Origin: a virus | IMG/VR virus record: IMGVR_UViG_3300013131_000181 | Span: 1-29,252 of that record | DNA: 29,252 nucleotides | Direction: 5' to 3' (one strand) | Part shown: piece by piece, positions 11,786 through 18,953 of the stretch | How positions within the stretch are numbered: position 1 is the stretch's first letter | Layout of the letters: each line of letters opens with the position of its first letter | The notes under the pieces: generated by a model | Seen by the model: only the letters and a program-made list of their open reading frames with translations | Databases searched by the model: none | Told to the model about the DNA's origin: nothing | Translations under genes and position numbers: made by a program

Positions 11786-12729
11786 TGTTGGTGGTGTTGC
11801 CTGATGAGTTGGCGGTATTGCGGGATATGCAGCCTTTGGATCGGGAGGTGTTTTATTATTTGGCCGAGCGGATGGATATTGATTCGGGGGTGATTGGGAG
11901 TAGCGTAAAGGTGTCTTACGGCGGCATGGCGCTGGATTTGTCTGAGCGTAATGGCGAGCGACGGCGCAAGGAAACGTTGCGGGTGGTGACGATGTGCGGG
12001 GCGCGTGAGTCGGTTAGGCGGTTGGTTGCTGCTGGCTTGTTGCAGGCGGCGAAAACGAATGAGCAGGATAAGCAGTTGGTGGTGCGCCGCGTTTTTTGGG
12101 CGGCGTTTTTGGGTTTGGGTTATTGCGACCAAAAAACAGACCCCAGTAAGACCCCAGAGCAGTTATCCGTTTATAAATGCGTTTTCGATAGAATTTTCAA
12201 CAACTTGTATGTTAAAAATAAAAGCAGTCCTCAGTTAAATTCGGAGCCAGTCCCCAGAACATTAAATAATAATATTAATAATAATACGCCTGCGCTAATA
12301 GACGAATTTTCGATGTTTGTCAACTGGGAACCGTGCGATACCTTGGCTGCGTTGTTGGGGCGGTGCGGTGTGCGGATGGATCAGCTTGATCCGTCGTGGC
12401 TTGGGTTGTTTGTGAGTTACTGGCTGTCGGTGCCTGAGCGTCGGTATTCGCAAGCGGGCTGGACGCAAAAGCTGGTGGCGTATCTGGTGGGTAATATCCG
12501 CCAAGGCGTGGCGGGCAAGCCGTCCAGTGAAAGGCCGGTGAAGGCGAAGAATTACGAGCATGTGCCAGAGCGGTTTCGGGTGCCTAGGGACGATGTGGAG
12601 CTGGTGGCGTGGTCTAGGAAATGGGGCTATGGTGATGCGCGGGTCGGAGAGGATTATCGGGCCTTGCGCAATCGGTTACGGTCAGTATGTCAGGTGCAGT
12701 ATGACGATTGGAAACGGGGGTTGTCGTGA
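11785..12729 (+). CDS. Replication initiator/helicase loader, DnaT-like C-terminus (314 aa)
   Basis: The N-terminal third (about 1-110) looks like a winged-helix DNA-binding domain (GARESVRRLVAAGLL). Residues about 120-175 are a polar Asn-rich linker (NNNINNNT). Residues about 185-245 (LFVSYWLSVPERRYSQAGWT followed by KLVAYL) resemble the DnaT single-stranded-DNA-binding domain. Together with the adjacent dnaB this fits a lambda O / phage primosomal loader. The linker is encoded by a sharply different, AT-rich stretch containing four short repeats, a likely origin of replication inside the gene. The start overlaps the dnaB stop; the end overlaps the next gene (GTGA). Confidence 0.8.
   Translation: MLVVLPDELAVLRDMQPLDREVFYYLAERMDIDSGVIGSSVKVSYGGMALDLSERNGERRRKETLRVVTMCGARESVRRLVAAGLLQAAKTNEQDKQLVVRRVFWAAFLGLGYCDQKTDPSKTPEQLSVYKCVFDRIFNNLYVKNKSSPQLNSEPVPRTLNNNINNNTPALIDEFSMFVNWEPCDTLAALLGRCGVRMDQLDPSWLGLFVSYWLSVPERRYSQAGWTQKLVAYLVGNIRQGVAGKPSSERPVKAKNYEHVPERFRVPRDDVELVAWSRKWGYGDARVGEDYRALRNRLRSVCQVQYDDWKRGLS
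12138..12286 (+). other. Putative phage replication origin inside the initiator gene
   Basis: Four copies of AG(A/T)CC(C/T)CAG lie at 12138-12146, 12149-12157, 12226-12234 and 12249-12257. Copies 1-2 and 3-4 are spaced 11 and 23 bp, one and two helical turns. They are followed by an unbroken A/T run at 12261-12286, with more AT-rich sequence at 12161-12220. Flanking coding sequence is G-rich. This repeats the arrangement of lambda ori within gene O. Confidence 0.65.
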
Positions 12730-13118
12730 GTAGTTCGAGCGGTGTTGTTGAGATTTCTCGGCGGGGTAGCCGGTATATCCAGCGGGATGTGTTGTTGGCT
12801 GGATGGGTGGGTCATGCCGGTTTCACGGCGAAAGAGGTGGCGGTCGAGGTGCTGCGCTGGGAGGGCGAGAAGTACGCTAACGCGCAAAAGCGGGCGAACG
12901 ATTTGGTCAAACTGGGGTATGTGTTGGCGTTGCCTGATCGTGTGTGCCGGGTGACGGGCCGGGATGCGCTGTGCTACAGGCCGACGGAGTCAGGGCTTGC
13001 CTATTTGCAGAAAAAGGGGATTCGGCCGGTTTTGCCTGCGGCCCAGGATAAGCCTGTGCCGGCGGTGGCTGGCCGCGCGGAGTTGTCGAAGTTGCGCGGA
13101 TTATTAGGGGGGGTGTGA
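12726..13118 (+). CDS. Hypothetical phage protein, winged-helix-like (130 aa)
   Basis: I do not recognise a family. The order of elements, helices around TAKEVAVEVLRWEGEKYANA, then QKRANDLVKLGYVLALPDRV and a C-terminal strand, resembles a winged helix in which two-strand hairpins follow a recognition helix. The tail is Pro/Ala-rich (VLPAAQDKPVPAVAGRAEL). The start is GTG at 12726, overlapping the stop of the initiator gene. The stop overlaps the next start. It belongs to the replication transcript and may assist initiation or regulate late genes. Confidence 0.6.
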   Translation: MSSSSGVVEISRRGSRYIQRDVLLAGWVGHAGFTAKEVAVEVLRWEGEKYANAQKRANDLVKLGYVLALPDRVCRVTGRDALCYRPTESGLAYLQKKGIRPVLPAAQDKPVPAVAGRAELSKLRGLLGGV

Positions 13119-13684
13119 TGGCGAATATTGAGGTATTGGCGTTGTTGTGCGCGGGGTCTACCCGATACCATGCTGTCGGCGGACGGTCGTCTAGCGGCGA
13201 TCGGTTGGCGGGTGTTGAGGTGGCTGGCTTGTTGGCAGGTCTTGATAATCAGACCATGAATTTTGCTCTCGCGAAGTATTTAGGCGATGAGCAGGCGGAA
13301 CGGATGTTATTGGCTCAAGTTAGGGTGTGGGCGGTTGGTGTGGCTGTCAACGAGGGTTGGAGGATTGTTAGGGGGCGGCCATGCGTGTTGAATATGGCGG
13401 CTATTGCGGTATTTGAGGCGGTCAGGCCTAATCAGTGCCGGCGCTGTCATGGCAATAAGTTTGTGGGCGGTAAGGTCTGTGGATGCTGTCATGGGTCGGG
13501 AATTGGTAAGCTGTCGACGGCCTCAATTGCTGAGGCGATTGGCGTCGATAAGAGCAATTACGTCAGGGTTTGGCGCGGGCGTTATCAGCAATGTTACGAT
13601 TATGTGCAAGAACTTGATTATAAAGTATTATCGTCTCTTAATAAAAATTACAGAGAAAAACCTATTGCAACCGCAACGATTTGA
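13118..13684 (+). CDS. Q-like late antiterminator with zinc knuckle (188 aa)
   Basis: The centre has CRRCHGNKF and CGCCHGSGIG, a DnaJ-like pair of CxxCxG knuckles, as in the Q antitermination protein family of lambdoid phages. The C-terminal part (LSTASIAEAIGVDKSNYVRV then RYQQCYDYVQELD) is an HTH and helix, also a Q feature. It is the last gene before a strong terminator and the lysis/terminase genes, the normal position of Q. The protein would let RNA polymerase read through the terminator at 13711 into the late genes. The stretch near the stop is AT-rich and may hold the late promoter. Confidence 0.75.
   Translation: MANIEVLALLCAGSTRYHAVGGRSSSGDRLAGVEVAGLLAGLDNQTMNFALAKYLGDEQAERMLLAQVRVWAVGVAVNEGWRIVRGRPCVLNMAAIAVFEAVRPNQCRRCHGNKFVGGKVCGCCHGSGIGKLSTASIAEAIGVDKSNYVRVWRGRYQQCYDYVQELDYKVLSSLNKNYREKPIATATI
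13614..13642 (+). promoter_or_regulatory. Possible late promoter inside the end of the Q-like gene
   Basis: TTGATT (13614-13619), 17-bp spacer, CTTAAT (13637-13642), in an unusually AT-rich end of the coding sequence. A start near 13649 would give a short leader before the terminator at 13711, as at lambda pR'. Confidence 0.3.
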
Positions 13685-13710
13685 TGGTGTAATTTCCCAC
13701 AATACAGAGT

Positions 13711-13744
13711 AACCCTATCAATCATTGGTTGATAGGGTTTTTTT
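13711..13744 (+). terminator. Strong terminator before the late genes
   Basis: A perfect 11-bp stem AACCCTATCAA (13711-13721)/TTGATAGGGTT (13729-13739), loop TCATTGG, then a T-run to 13744. A likely Q-responsive terminator. Confidence 0.9.
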
Positions 13745-13762
13745 ACGCCTGAAGGAAATACT

Positions 13763-14041
13763 ATGCCGGTAAACGATGTCGCTGTAACTAATGCCAGCGA
13801 GTGGGCTCAATTTGGATTAGGTGGATTGGTTATCGCAGCGTTGTTTGCGTTTATTGTGTATGTAGTTAGGGAGCATCGATCCGAGCGAGAGTTATTGATC
13901 GCTCAAATAAACGGACAAAGCAGGGAGTGGAAGGATTTTTATTCGCACAGCGTGCAAGTGATGGACGATAGGCAGCAAGAGACAAACGCAGTCATCCGGG
14001 AATTGACTAAGGTTGTGTCTGAGTTCAAAGGGTCTCGGTAA
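13763..14041 (+). CDS. Holin-like single-pass membrane protein (92 aa)
   Basis: One N-terminal hydrophobic helix (about residues 16-35, FGLGGLVIAALFAFIVYVVR) is followed by a charged coiled-coil tail (HRSERELLIAQING, DRQQETNAVIRELTKVVSEF). Small holins of the BhlA/UviB style have this layout. The gene is the first of the late transcript after the Q terminator, the normal site of lysis genes. A good GAAGGA ribosome-binding site precedes the ATG. The alternative is a spanin-like or structural membrane protein. No endolysin follows; the only M15 candidate is at 6559-6978. Confidence 0.55.
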   Translation: MPVNDVAVTNASEWAQFGLGGLVIAALFAFIVYVVREHRSERELLIAQINGQSREWKDFYSHSVQVMDDRQQETNAVIRELTKVVSEFKGSR

Positions 14042-14421
14042 TGCCTGTAAGGGCTAAGACGGCGTGCCGTCATTCGGGTTGTCGAATATTGCTAAGTTCG
14101 CCGGGTTTTTGCGATCAGCATCGGCGGGAATCATTTAGGGCGCAAAAGGCAGTTGTCGACGTCGATTACAAAGAGCGCAATCGGTTTTATCAGCGATCGG
14201 CCTGGAAGTCGGTCAGGTCGCAACGGCTAAAGATAGAGCCGTTGTGTAGGCAGTGCAGGTTGGCTGGGAGGTTTGTCGAGGCTGCGGTCGTCGATCATAT
14301 TATCCCGATTGAGCATGGTGGATCGGCGCTTGATTTGGACAACACGCAATCGCTGTGCTCAAGCTGCCATAGCGCTAAAACCAGGCGCGACGAATTAGCG
14401 ATTAGGACCGGGTGCGGGTGA
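14041..14421 (+). CDS. HNH endonuclease (126 aa)
   Basis: It has an N-terminal zinc-binding part with Cys9/Cys14 and a CDQH motif, then CRQCR. The HNH signature is VDHIIPIEHGG with LDLDNTQSLCSSCHSAKT, giving His, Asn and His plus the two structural CxxC pairs. Genes like HK97 gp74 sit beside the terminase of cos-type siphophages and help to cut or package the genome. Here it lies directly before the small terminase, consistent with that role. The start overlaps the stop of the holin-like gene (TAATG). Confidence 0.92.
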   Translation: MPVRAKTACRHSGCRILLSSPGFCDQHRRESFRAQKAVVDVDYKERNRFYQRSAWKSVRSQRLKIEPLCRQCRLAGRFVEAAVVDHIIPIEHGGSALDLDNTQSLCSSCHSAKTRRDELAIRTGCG

Positions 14422-14512
14422 AATGTCTACACCTTTTAACCTCCTTTGCGTTGCCCCCACTTTGTTTTTGCGTTTTTGAAATTAAATAGAAAAAGCCCAT
14501 TGGTTGATTATT
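14422..14512. other. Gap before the small terminase, candidate cos region
   Basis: The gap contains pyrimidine-rich sequence and a T-rich stretch but no gene. Packaging sites of HNH-carrying cos phages usually lie here; no specific motif could be recognised. Confidence 0.25.
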
Positions 14513-14971
14513 ATGGCACAAGGTAGAAAGCCACAATTGGTTACTGCTGACGGAAAATTTGCGGCTTTGCCGCTACACGCTGAGCCGCAATCGGTGCATT
14601 TCGCGCGGGCAAATGAATTGCGTCCAGTGGATGATTTGAGTGAATCAGAGTTGCGCATCTGGGATCGTATAGCTCCTTATCTCGTAATGTTGGGCAGGCT
14701 TAAACCGCATTTTGTCGACGCTATGTGCGAGTATTGCCGAGTAGTCCGCCGTTTAGCTGATGCTCGTAAACAGCTAGATGAAAATGATTGGGTATACATA
14801 ACGACTGGTCGCAATGGCCAGCAATATAAAAGCCGCCCTGAAGTCGCCCAACTTAACGACGACTGGCGAAAATGGCGATCATTGGTTGGCGAGTTTGGCT
14901 TGGCGCCGGCCGCTGAACGCGGTATGCAATCCGGGCAGAATGATTTATTTGACGATTTCGATAATTTTTAA
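14513..14971 (+). CDS. Terminase small subunit, P27-like (152 aa)
   Basis: It recognises the packaging site and loads the large terminase. It begins with MAQGRKPQL, close to the GRKP head of P27-family small terminases. The middle (LSESELRIWDRIAPYLVMLG, then LKPHFVDAMCEYCRVVRRLA) has the helical pattern of the family, followed by a linker with RPEVAQLNDDWRKWRSLVGEFGLAPAAERG-like motif (split: RPEVAQLNDDWRKWR and GEFGLAPAAER). I chose the ATG at 14513 over an upstream TTG at 14504. The large terminase is not next to it: four genes intervene, which is unusual. Confidence 0.88.
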   Translation: MAQGRKPQLVTADGKFAALPLHAEPQSVHFARANELRPVDDLSESELRIWDRIAPYLVMLGRLKPHFVDAMCEYCRVVRRLADARKQLDENDWVYITTGRNGQQYKSRPEVAQLNDDWRKWRSLVGEFGLAPAAERGMQSGQNDLFDDFDNF

Positions 14972-14973
14972 AT

Positions 14974-15471
14974 ATGCAAAAAAAAATAATCACAGTAAAA
15001 GTTGATTGGTTAATACCCAATCCTCACAACAGCAGGACGCACTCAGATAAGCAAATAGCCAAAATAGCAGCCAGCATAACCGAATTTGGCTGGACTAATC
15101 CCATACTCATCGACAGCGATATGGTAATCGTGGCTGGTCATGGTCGGACAATGGCAGCTAAAAAATTAGGTATTGACTCAATACCAGCGATAGACGTATC
15201 GCATTTATCAAATGAGCAGAAACGCGCTCTGGTCATCGCGGATAATCAAATAGCGTTAGAGTCAGGTTGGGACGAAGACATCCTAAAATCAGAGCTTGAT
15301 TTTTTAAATAATTTTGAATTTAACATGGAAGTTATTGGATTTAGCGAAAAAAAATTGAACGATTTGCTTATTTATAATGATGATTTAGGCATGGACGAAA
15401 TTAAGTTAAAACAAGATCAAGATCAAAAAGAATTAAACCTATGTCCAAAATGCGGTACAAAGTTTAAATGA
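14974..15471 (+). CDS. ParB/sulfiredoxin-like domain protein (165 aa)
   Basis: It is a ParB N-terminal domain protein. Features are NPHNSRTHSDKQIAKIAASI, the GHGRT nucleotide-binding motif (55-59), and ADNQIAL (89-95) with ESGWDEDILKSEL and IGFSEKKLNDLL. The latter two motifs are typical of ParB domains that in many phages are joined to a DNA methyltransferase. Here the methyltransferase is missing and the protein ends in CPKCGTKF, a half zinc ribbon. The ParB/Srx fold binds or adenylates nucleotide-like substrates, and DpdB of the deazaguanine DNA-modification cluster has it too. The stop overlaps the start of the radical SAM gene by 4 bp (ATGA). Confidence 0.88.
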   Translation: MQKKIITVKVDWLIPNPHNSRTHSDKQIAKIAASITEFGWTNPILIDSDMVIVAGHGRTMAAKKLGIDSIPAIDVSHLSNEQKRALVIADNQIALESGWDEDILKSELDFLNNFEFNMEVIGFSEKKLNDLLIYNDDLGMDEIKLKQDQDQKELNLCPKCGTKFK

Positions 15472-16808
15472 TCCGCGTTGCTTTCCTGGTCTATTACCCA
15501 AAAAATCAACGGCGTGAAGATAACTCATTCGACGGTAACGATAATATCGGCGCAAAGGTCATTGCTGATACCTTACAAAGGGCCGGAATCCCAATAGGCT
15601 ATGTAACACCTGAGTCTGCGCATATTGATGCAGATATAGTGCTTATATCATTAACTAGCACCCACGATATTTTTGCGCTTCTATCGGCAGTCTCATTATT
15701 GCCAACCTGGCAGCCTGGTAATCGTAAATTCCAAGTGCTCGCGGGTGGATTTGGCATGCAGAATCCAACAGCAATCCGTCGCTATGTAGACTACTGCGCA
15801 TTTGGTCGTGCCCACGAATGGGTAGTCGATATTATCAATGCAATGAGCAATGGTAATCGTCCCCAGCATGACAGTTTGCTAGATATAGCACAATTTAATC
15901 CGGTCACAATTTACCAGGGGACCATGTACCCACATACTGTTGATGGATTCATGGAGGAATTTACCGGCTGCCCGCTCAAGTGCAAATTTTGTCACTATAC
16001 TTATGCGCGAAAACATCAAGGCAGTGATGCTTCTTATGCCAAAGGCGCTTATGTGCAGAACAGTTTAACCGGTGGCGGTACGCCCGAGGTCACCTGGGAC
16101 CAGTTATTAACGTGGGGAAAAAAAGCCGGTCGTGTGCGCGTCGCTATCGACGGATTCTCTGAGCGCATCCGCTATTTGTACGGAAAACGGATCAGCAATG
16201 ACGACATTGTCGCCGGAATAGAAAATATGGGATCGTTTTCTGAGGAGAAGGCAACAACTTTGATGGTTTATAACATCGTCAATTTCCCCGGTGAGACCGA
16301 TCAAGATTATCAAGAATTTGTTGATACCGTACAACGCGCAAATCCAAAAGGACGAGTGATATTTGTTGTGCAATCGACACCATTTAGACCATCAATCGCA
16401 ACACCGATGCAGTGGGAGCCTGTAACGCTGTATCCAGATTGGTCAAAACGGCGTACCGAAGTGGTAATAGAGCGCCCTAATCTGAGGGTTGTGCATAGTT
16501 TTACGTTGGAGACACCGTGGACTCATTTGCAGTCGGTTATTGCAGAGAGGGCTACACTAGATGATGACGATGCCATTAAAGCAATCATCCACTCGCCAAA
16601 ATTAAAAAAGCTGAATGCTGAAGGCGCATTAAAACTATTCAGTCGTAATTTTGATATTAACAAATATGTCAAAGAGCTAGATATAGAAGAACAACATCCA
16701 GCCCATTTTGTTAATGGGTACCTAAGACAAGCCCAAATTAAAAAAATAGCCCATAAAATGCGGAGACAGCGTAATGCCTGGTCCGACAAAAGAACAGCAA
16801 TCGCGTGA
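15468..16808 (+). CDS. Radical SAM enzyme with N-terminal Rossmann (B12-binding-like) domain (446 aa)
   Basis: Residues about 1-125 form a Rossmann-like domain (NIGAKVIADTLQRAGIPIGY, ADIVLISLTS, VLAGGFG) of the kind that precedes class B radical SAM enzymes. A cobalamin DxHxxG motif is not visible, so B12 use is uncertain. The [4Fe-4S] motif is Cys168-x3-Cys172-x2-Cys175 in EFTGCPLKCKFCHY. The core continues with VRVAIDGFSERIR and VNFPGETDQDYQEF, then a C-terminal basic helix region (RQAQIKKIAHKMRRQRN). It is too long and differently built to be QueE. It lies between small and large terminase genes and overlaps ParB-like and 66-residue genes. The substrate is unknown; DNA base modification is the suggestion. 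Confidence 0.88.
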   Translation: MIRVAFLVYYPKNQRREDNSFDGNDNIGAKVIADTLQRAGIPIGYVTPESAHIDADIVLISLTSTHDIFALLSAVSLLPTWQPGNRKFQVLAGGFGMQNPTAIRRYVDYCAFGRAHEWVVDIINAMSNGNRPQHDSLLDIAQFNPVTIYQGTMYPHTVDGFMEEFTGCPLKCKFCHYTYARKHQGSDASYAKGAYVQNSLTGGGTPEVTWDQLLTWGKKAGRVRVAIDGFSERIRYLYGKRISNDDIVAGIENMGSFSEEKATTLMVYNIVNFPGETDQDYQEFVDTVQRANPKGRVIFVVQSTPFRPSIATPMQWEPVTLYPDWSKRRTEVVIERPNLRVVHSFTLETPWTHLQSVIAERATLDDDDAIKAIIHSPKLKKLNAEGALKLFSRNFDINKYVKELDIEEQHPAHFVNGYLRQAQIKKIAHKMRRQRNAWSDKRTAIA

Positions 16809-16974
16809 ATTGTGTATATCGGCAAAAAAACATCTCAATGCGATTAAGGCCATATCAGTTAATCCTAAAGGGTCTCAACATTATAAGCCGCCCTTACAAG
16901 AAATTGAGCGACTAAAAATAAAAATACAAAAACTCGAATCGTTATGGTCTGATGGCAGCGCTAAATCAAATTGA
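16774..16974 (+). CDS. Small basic helical protein next to radical SAM (66 aa)
   Basis: The sequence starts MPGPTKEQQSREL with basic residues and ends in a heptad-like helix (LQEIERLKIKIQKLESLW). It may be a coiled-coil dimer. It overlaps the radical SAM gene by 35 bp and the next gene by 23 bp. There is no known family. It could be a partner of the ParB-radical SAM pair or a terminase accessory. Confidence 0.6.
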   Translation: MPGPTKEQQSRELCISAKKHLNAIKAISVNPKGSQHYKPPLQEIERLKIKIQKLESLWSDGSAKSN

Positions 16975-17254
16975 TTATGTCATGTTCATCGATGATGTCA
17001 TGGCTAGACTAATTATCGCTTGGATGCGTATGGATACGACTGAAAGTGACCCTATATTAGATGGTGCTACATGTCGCTGGTCTCCTAGGAAAATAACTCA
17101 AGTAATGGGATTATCAAGAGGCCAGGTATCAGAATTAATAGAAAAATCCTTGTATCTTGGGATCATTAATAAGGACGGATCGGTATCTGATAGTGCACAA
17201 ACAGTCGTACAAGCAATGATTAATAGTAAAATTAAAGAGATACGTGGGGACTGA
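16952..17254 (+). CDS. Small HTH protein before the large terminase (100 aa)
   Basis: The sequence has a helix-turn-helix pattern (SPRKITQVMGLSRGQVSELI) followed by a hydrophobic strand (SLYLGIINKDG), like a small DNA-binding regulator. The head (YVMFIDDVMARLIIAWMRMD) is helical and hydrophobic. It overlaps the 66-residue gene before it and the large terminase start (11 bp). No family is recognised. It could recognise a packaging or modification site. Confidence 0.6.
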   Translation: MAALNQIDYVMFIDDVMARLIIAWMRMDTTESDPILDGATCRWSPRKITQVMGLSRGQVSELIEKSLYLGIINKDGSVSDSAQTVVQAMINSKIKEIRGD

Positions 17255-18953
17255 TCCACTAGAAAAAGCCGCTCAATATGGGCGCGACGTGCTAAACGGC
17301 AAAATAATCACCGGAAACCTGGTTAAACTAGCCATCCAGCGCCACGAAACCGATCTCAAACAAGCCCACCATCGTGGGCTTGTTTTTTGCGAGGAATCGG
17401 CCTATCGGGTGCTGAAAACGTTCGATTATCTCAAGCACTCTAAAGGCGATCTGGCCGGACAGGTCATCGAACTGGAACCCTGGCAATGCTGGATCATTGC
17501 TTGCGTGTTCGGGTGGAAATACCAAGACAGCGAGCGCCGCCGATACCGCACCGTATACGAGGAAATAGCGCGCAAGAACGCCAAGACAACCAAATTAGCT
17601 GGCATTGGCTTATACGGATTAACTAAGGACAACGAAGGTGGGCCGGAAATCTACGCCGCCGCGACCAAGGCAGAGCAGGCGCGTATTTTATTCGACTCTG
17701 CTGGCGCAATGGTTAAGCAATCGGGGGCATTAAGAAATCGTCTTGACGACCAAAAGCATCGGATCATCAATGCAAAAAACTTCGGAAAATTCGTCCCGCT
17801 AAGCGCCGACGGCCAAACAATGGACGGACTTAACCCGCACTTCGCTTTAGTCGACGAGCTGCACGCGCATAAAACCAGCGAAGTCTGGGATGTACTGCGA
17901 TCAGCCCTTGGTGCGCGTTCGCAACCTCTTATATGGGCGATCACGACGGCAGGATTCAACAAAAACGGCATCTGTTATGAAATACGAGACTACGCAATCA
18001 AGGTGTTGCAAGGCATTATCGACGACGACAGCTTTTTCGGAATCATCTACACCCTGGATGACGAAGACCTGAAAAACGAGGGCTGGAAAAACGAGGAAAA
18101 CTGGATAAAAGCCAATCCAAATCTAGGCATATCGGTCGACATCGACTATCTGCGAGACCAGTCCAAGCAGGCCGCCGTCATGCCGACCGCATTGACAAAT
18201 TTCCTAACCAAACATCTCAACGTCTGGACAACCGGCGCTAACCTCTGGTGCAACGTCGAGATGTGGAAACAATGCAGCACATTTATCCTGGACAAAAACA
18301 AAGACCATGATTTCACATGCTGGTTAGCCGATGCCGTAGAGATTTACCTCGGGATTGACTTATCTACCGTATCAGACATCGCCAGCGTCGGCGGTATCGC
18401 CGTCATGGCCGACGGCAATTGGCGAGTCTTCGGAAAGCACTACCTGCCCGAGGAAAACGTCCATCGCAACATCCGAAAAACCATTGTCCCGTTTACGAGA
18501 TGGGCAGCCGACGGCTGGCTGACGCTCACACCCGGTAACATCATTGATTACGAATGGATCAAGGCCGACATCGTATCCCTGAAAAACAAATTCGGCGAAA
18601 AAATAAAAGAAGTGGCTTTCGACCGCTGGAACAGCTCCCAACTGGTCAACGATTTAACCGATCTTGGCTTAATCATGGTCGGATTCGGGCAGGGCTATGT
18701 CAGCATGAACGCCCCCATGAAAGAGCTTGAGCGGCGGTATTTATCCGGACAAATACAGCACCAAAACGATCCGGTGCTGAACTGGACAATGTCAAACGTC
18801 GTCGCCGAGCAAGACCCGGCCGGCAACGTCAAGCCATCAAAGGCCAAATCCAGCGAAAAAATAGACCCCGCTGTCGCCGTCATCATGGCGATAGGTCGTG
18901 CCATGATGACAGAAATAACCGAACAACAAGACCCTGGCTGCGAGTTCTGGTAA
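17244..18953 (+). CDS. Terminase large subunit (569 aa)
   Basis: It is the ATP-driven packaging motor and nuclease. The ATPase half has a deviant Walker A EEIARKNAKTTKLAG (about 106-120), as in HK97-type large terminases, and a Walker B ALVDELHAH (201-209), with the coupling motif ITTAG (about 232-236). The nuclease half begins near 360 (YLGIDLSTVSDIASVGGIAV, with Asp as metal ligand) and has the acidic VAFDRWNSSQL stretch. The length matches the family. The start is GTG at 17244, with AAAGAGA upstream. It overlaps the preceding gene by 11 bp and the portal gene by 1 bp. Confidence 0.95.
   Translation: MGTDPLEKAAQYGRDVLNGKIITGNLVKLAIQRHETDLKQAHHRGLVFCEESAYRVLKTFDYLKHSKGDLAGQVIELEPWQCWIIACVFGWKYQDSERRRYRTVYEEIARKNAKTTKLAGIGLYGLTKDNEGGPEIYAAATKAEQARILFDSAGAMVKQSGALRNRLDDQKHRIINAKNFGKFVPLSADGQTMDGLNPHFALVDELHAHKTSEVWDVLRSALGARSQPLIWAITTAGFNKNGICYEIRDYAIKVLQGIIDDDSFFGIIYTLDDEDLKNEGWKNEENWIKANPNLGISVDIDYLRDQSKQAAVMPTALTNFLTKHLNVWTTGANLWCNVEMWKQCSTFILDKNKDHDFTCWLADAVEIYLGIDLSTVSDIASVGGIAVMADGNWRVFGKHYLPEENVHRNIRKTIVPFTRWAADGWLTLTPGNIIDYEWIKADIVSLKNKFGEKIKEVAFDRWNSSQLVNDLTDLGLIMVGFGQGYVSMNAPMKELERRYLSGQIQHQNDPVLNWTMSNVVAEQDPAGNVKPSKAKSSEKIDPAVAVIMAIGRAMMTEITEQQDPGCEFW

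Noticed and set aside
15468-16808. Radical SAM enzyme as QueE of a deazaguanine pathway
   Set aside because: QueE is about half the length and lacks the N-terminal Rossmann domain; no QueC, QueD or FolE gene is nearby.
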